From DATKCJ01 sp035513275 (GTDB lineage: Bacteria; Verrucomicrobiota; Verrucomicrobiia; Opitutales; Opitutaceae), in the NCBI GenBank assembly GCA_035513275.1, contig DATKCJ010000453.1, positions 1 to 7,044 of the forward strand: DNA of 7,044 nucleotides. The letters are read 5' to 3'. The notes below the pieces were generated by a model. The model was given only the letters and a program-made list of their open reading frames with translations, searched no databases and had not been told where the DNA came from. Positions 4,608 through 7,044 of the stretch are shown one piece after another. How positions within the stretch are numbered: the stretch's first letter is position 1; every line of letters starts with the position of its first letter. The position numbers and the translations under genes are program-made.

Positions 4608-5597
4608 TCAATCCCAGATCGGCCGCCAGTTGCGGTTGTAGCTCGTGAGCGGACTCAGGCGGCTCATCTCGTCGGCAGTGAGGCGGTAGCCAGCGGCGCC
4701 GAGCGACTCCTGCAACTGTGCCGCGGTGTTTGCGCCGACGATCGGGGAGGTGACCAGGGGATTCGTGAGCAACCATGCAAGCGCGGTTTGCGAAATCGTC
4801 TTCCCGTGCGACTTGGCGATCCGCTCGAGTTCCTCGATCACGGCAAAGCCGCGGTCGTTGGCGTAGAGTTCTTTCACGTTGCCAGCTCGCATGCTCTCGA
4901 CCTCGACGCCCTTGCGGTATTTTCCGGTGAGGAAGCCGGCGGCGAGAGGAGAGTAGGGCAAGACGCCGAGCCCGTGGTGCTTGCAGTAGGGCATCGCCTC
5001 GATTTCGAAAATCGCGCGCTCCATCAGTGAATACTGTGGCTGGTAGCTCACGAAACGCGCGTAGCCGCGCATGTCGCTCTGCCACTGTGCTTCCATCAGG
5101 CGCCACGCGGGAAAGTTCGACGCGCCGATGTAGCGGACTTTTCCGGAGCGCATCAGGTCGTCGAGCGCAGACAGCGTCTCCTCAATCGGCGTCTCGAGGT
5201 CGACCCAGTGGCACTGGTAGAGATCGATGTGGTCGGTCTGCAGCCTGCGCAACGAATCCTCGCAGCAACGGATCACGCGCGCCCGCGAGAGGCCCTCGCC
5301 GTCGGGACCCTCCCACATCTTGCCGCGAACCTTTGTGGCCAAGACAATCGAGTCGCGGTTGCCTCGCTCCTTCATCCAGCGGCCGATGATTTCCTCGGAC
5401 TCGCCTGCGCCGGCCAGTCCCTTCAGCCCCCAGGTGGTGTAGATGTCGGCAGTGTCGATGAACGTGCCGCCCGCGGCGACAAATGCGTCCATCACGCCGA
5501 TCGAGCTCGCCTCGTCGGTCGTCCATCCGAACTGCATCGTGCCGAGGCACAGTTCAGAAACCTTGAGTCCCGAGCGTCCGAGCCTGCGGTATTCCAT
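4608..5597 (-). CDS. Aldo/keto reductase (second of two), 329 aa
   Basis: An NAD(P)H-dependent aldo/keto reductase with a TIM-barrel fold, acting in the cytoplasm on an unknown carbonyl substrate. MEYRRLGRSGLKVSELCLGTMQFGW at the N-terminus is the classic start of YajO/YghZ-like members. The tetrad is D48 and Y53 (FIDTADIY), K89 (LATKVRGKM) and H130 (LYQCHWVD). GASNFPAWRL and LPYSPLAAGFLTGKY are the usual later strands, and SPIVGANTAAQLQESL (284-299) is the cofactor phosphate-binding end. Between Y53 and E66 there is a Trp/Gly/Lys-rich insert (TTWGLKGLAGAG) in place of the short YG-xG turn of the other reductase. The ATG at 5597-5595 is chosen because AAGGA sits seven bases upstream (5605-5609) and the family N-terminus begins here; the longer frame would read through the upstream hairpin repeats. 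The gene is flanked on both sides by REP-like DNA. Confidence 0.94.
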   Translation of the reverse strand: MEYRRLGRSGLKVSELCLGTMQFGWTTDEASSIGVMDAFVAAGGTFIDTADIYTTWGLKGLAGAGESEEIIGRWMKERGNRDSIVLATKVRGKMWEGPDGEGLSRARVIRCCEDSLRRLQTDHIDLYQCHWVDLETPIEETLSALDDLMRSGKVRYIGASNFPAWRLMEAQWQSDMRGYARFVSYQPQYSLMERAIFEIEAMPYCKHHGLGVLPYSPLAAGFLTGKYRKGVEVESMRAGNVKELYANDRGFAVIEELERIAKSHGKTISQTALAWLLTNPLVTSPIVGANTAAQLQESLGAAGYRLTADEMSRLSPLTSYNRNWRPIWD

Positions 5598-5604
5598 GGT
5601 GTGA

Positions 5605-5609
5605 TCCTT
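5605..5609 (-). promoter_or_regulatory. Ribosome-binding site of the second reductase
   Basis: On the minus strand AAGGA lies seven bases before the ATG at 5597. It supports that start over in-frame upstream codons inside the repeat region. Confidence 0.7.
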
Positions 5610-5653
5610 GCGGGCGGCGGTGCGCGGAGTCACGCGGTATTTCAACGGCTCTT

Positions 5654-5681
5654 GTGTAGCCCGCTCCGTGAGGAGCGGGAC
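5654..5681 (+). repeat. GTGA-loop hairpin repeat, copy 1
   Basis: GTGTAG, then an eight-base arm CCCGCTCC, the loop GTGA, the arm GGAGCGGG and the tail AC. GTAG at the foot of a perfect stem matches the REP signature. The loop is a GNRA tetraloop if transcribed. Identical in sequence to the copy at 5758-5785. Confidence 0.85.
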
Positions 5682-5712
5682 GGGAGGACAGCTTGCGGGA
5701 AGATCGCACAGG

Positions 5713-5740
5713 GTCCCTGCGCTCACGCGCAGGGCTACAC
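5713..5740 (-). repeat. GTGA-loop hairpin repeat, copy 2 (inverted, different stem)
   Basis: Read on the minus strand: GTGTAG, the arm CCCTGCGC, the loop GTGA, the arm GCGCAGGG and the tail AC. The ends and loop equal copies 1 and 3. Four of the five inner stem positions differ (TGCGC against GCTCC), and every change is matched on the other arm, so pairing is perfectly kept. Facing copy 1, it forms a REP pair 31 bases apart. Confidence 0.85.
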
Positions 5741-5757
5741 GGAAAAACAGAATCCGA

Positions 5758-5785
5758 GTGTAGCCCGCTCCGTGAGGAGCGGGAC
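5758..5785 (+). repeat. GTGA-loop hairpin repeat, copy 3
   Basis: A 28-base exact copy of 5654-5681 in the same orientation, 104 bases downstream and 17 bases after the inverted copy 2. The three copies lie between the start of the second reductase and the end of the glycoside hydrolase gene. Confidence 0.85.
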
Positions 5786-5873
5786 AAAGTCGCGATCGGT
5801 GCGACAGTGGCTCGGAGTCTCTGCGCTCTTCCGCCTTCGCGGAGCTTCGGCGCGACAAGCGCGCAGTGCTACT
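5786..5873. repeat. Possible decayed hairpin-repeat DNA downstream of the glycoside hydrolase
   Basis: The remaining 88 non-coding bases hold short inverted repeats: GTCGC/GCGAC (5789-5793, 5801-5805), CCGC/GCGG (5831-5834, 5839-5842) and GCGCG/CGCGC (5850-5854, 5860-5864). On the minus strand GTAG (5872-5869) lies four bases from the last of these. The CCGCCTTCGCGGAGC stretch resembles a repeat I have seen in related genomes, but I cannot confirm it. No gene is visible. Confidence 0.3.
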
Positions 5874-7044
5874 TCAATTCTCGTCCACCACCTCGTAATG
5901 CAGCGTCGCCGGGCCTTCGCGTGTGGAAAACTCCATCCAGCCCTCAGCAAACGTCGCGGCGATCTCCGCGGCGCGGCTTCCATCGGGCGCGAGCGCGAAG
6001 ACTTGTCGCGGACCTTCCGTGCGCAGCCGTACCGTTGCCGGCACACGCTCGGCGATCGTCGGGCCGCGGCCCCAGTTCGCTCCCGCGGTCGACGTGCGCG
6101 CCTCGTTCCAGATGGCACCTGTGTTTCCCGCGCGCGCGGCGAGCGTGACGAGCACGCGTGCTGAGTTGTTCAGTTCGCTTTCGTCGAGCGCGACCGCTGT
6201 GAGCGCGCCGAAGTTGAGCCCGAAGATGTCGCACTCGATCGCCAGATCGGGCTCGTTCAATTTCGCACCTCCGAAGTAACCGACGATGGTCGCGGCGCGC
6301 GGCGCGTTCACGAGATAGATGACACCGGCCGCCGTTCGCCCGATTCGGGCGGGGCTCGGGAGGTCCGACGGCCGGCGCTCGATGCGAGTCTCTGCAGCGT
6401 GTTGCTCGCTGACCGTGAGTCGGTCGGAGAGGAATCCGATATCCTTGCCTGGCTGAAGTTGGAGCCAGAGCACGTCGAGATGGTCGGCCTGCGTCCACAC
6501 GGGTCGCTTCACAAAGAGCTCGCGGACGGATTCGGCTCGCGGCACCAGCCCGAGCCGGAATACGCGCGCAGCGAATGGACCGAAGCCCCACTTCGCGGGA
6601 TGGTTCATCTGGTCGAAGAAGCTGCCCAGCGGCCCGCCTGTCTGCTCGCTCGCGGATCCGACCATGTCGAAAGGGTAGAGCGCGTCCCAATCCTGCACGG
6701 CCGCGAACGTCGCGAGCACGGGATACATCTCGCACGCGAAGTCGCTCGGCGCGGGGATGTCGACCTCCGTCACGCTGAAGGGCTTTCCGGTAACGCGCAG
6801 TTGCGCGAGTCCGCCAAACTCGCCGAACCAGCGCGCCGTGGCTTCGCCGATCTGCGACGAATTGTTGATCGTCCACGCGTCGAGGTTCCACGCGCCGCTG
6901 ATGCCCGCGAAGTCGGGATGCTGCCAGTAGGCGTGCGCGTCGATGAAGTCGGACTGCTCCTCGCGCACGAGACCGGCGATGCCGCCGTAGTTTGCCTGCG
7001 TGCAGACGATCGGAGCTGTGACGCCGAGATCCTTGCGAAGGTAG
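5874..7044 (-). CDS. Glycoside hydrolase, clan-A-like, C-terminal part (5' end outside window)
   Basis: A carbohydrate-active enzyme fragment of 389 visible residues; the frame is open to the window edge, so it begins further right. Visible residues 15-42 include TQANYGG followed by DFIDAHAYWQHP, which reads as a late barrel strand with H37. Further on, PFSVTEVDIPAPSDFACEMYPVL places E93 (codon 6767-6765) where clan-A hydrolases keep the nucleophile on strand 7. It is followed by QDWDALYPFDM, a typical strand-8 region. From about residue 220 a beta-rich, Thr/Ala-rich tail with VLVTLAARAGNTGAIWNEART and NWGRGPTIAERVPATVRL looks like C-terminal beta-sandwich modules. The acid/base residue and any signal peptide lie in the missing part. 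Family number and substrate cannot be assigned. A GTG at 6968 is internal and not the start. Repeat DNA follows the stop. Confidence 0.75.
   Translation of the reverse strand, partial: YLRKDLGVTAPIVCTQANYGGIAGLVREEQSDFIDAHAYWQHPDFAGISGAWNLDAWTINNSSQIGEATARWFGEFGGLAQLRVTGKPFSVTEVDIPAPSDFACEMYPVLATFAAVQDWDALYPFDMVGSASEQTGGPLGSFFDQMNHPAKWGFGPFAARVFRLGLVPRAESVRELFVKRPVWTQADHLDVLWLQLQPGKDIGFLSDRLTVSEQHAAETRIERRPSDLPSPARIGRTAAGVIYLVNAPRAATIVGYFGGAKLNEPDLAIECDIFGLNFGALTAVALDESELNNSARVLVTLAARAGNTGAIWNEARTSTAGANWGRGPTIAERVPATVRLRTEGPRQVFALAPDGSRAAEIAATFAEGWMEFSTREGPATLHYEVVDEN

Noticed and set aside
5654..5785. CRISPR-like array
   Set aside because: There are only three copies, one inverted, with unequal spacing of 31 and 17 bases and no cas gene. 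They are REP-like hairpins.
5598..5858. N-terminal extension of the second aldo/keto reductase
   Set aside because: It would translate the three hairpin repeats; the Shine-Dalgarno sequence at 5605-5609 and the family N-terminus fix the start at 5597.

Overview
The window is a GC-rich chromosomal segment with two genes cut by its edges. The gene set is a clan-A-like glycoside hydrolase, a Tat-exported ankyrin protein, two aldo/keto reductases, a CPBP-family membrane protein and an ArsC/Spx-type protein. Together with abundant GTAG-type hairpin repeats and mostly weak Shine-Dalgarno sequences, this fits Verrucomicrobiota, perhaps Opitutales. That placement is an inference from style and content, since no rRNA or other marker gene is present.

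Layout. Positions 1-1056 (+) hold the C-terminal ~60% of a malic enzyme with an NADP-type cofactor pattern, followed by a likely terminator (1069-1096) and a leader with overlapping inverted repeats. Two lysine-rich mini-proteins follow on the + strand: 47 aa (1167-1310) and 32 aa (1347-1445). An aldo/keto reductase (2443-1454, minus) converges on them. A 152-bp divergent spacer with a near-perfect 18-bp direct repeat separates that reductase from a Tat-signal ankyrin protein (2596-3183, +). The ankyrin gene overlaps, tail to tail by 34 bp, a CPBP-family membrane protein (4013-3150, minus). The CPBP gene is coupled by an ATGA overlap to the ArsC/Spx-like gene upstream of it (4387-4010, minus). 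A second, unrelated-subfamily aldo/keto reductase (5597-4608, minus) precedes that pair. A glycoside hydrolase fragment (7044-5874, minus) enters from the right edge.

The gaps on either side of the second reductase are filled with REP-like DNA. At 4434-4580 there is a nested palindrome bounded by perfect 23-bp inverted repeats that begin with GTAG. At 5654-5785 there are three copies of a 28-bp GTAG hairpin with an invariant GTGA loop, and the stem bases change in a compensatory way between copies.

Apart from the coupled ArsC/CPBP pair, and possibly the two mini-proteins, the genes look like independent units and not one pathway. I see no defence island, prophage, CRISPR array or secondary-metabolite cluster. 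The most unusual points are the CPBP protein whose first motif reads QQLLLC in place of the usual EExxxR, the covarying GTGA hairpin repeats, the nested BIME-like element, and the tandem basic mini-proteins, the second of which is very easily missed.
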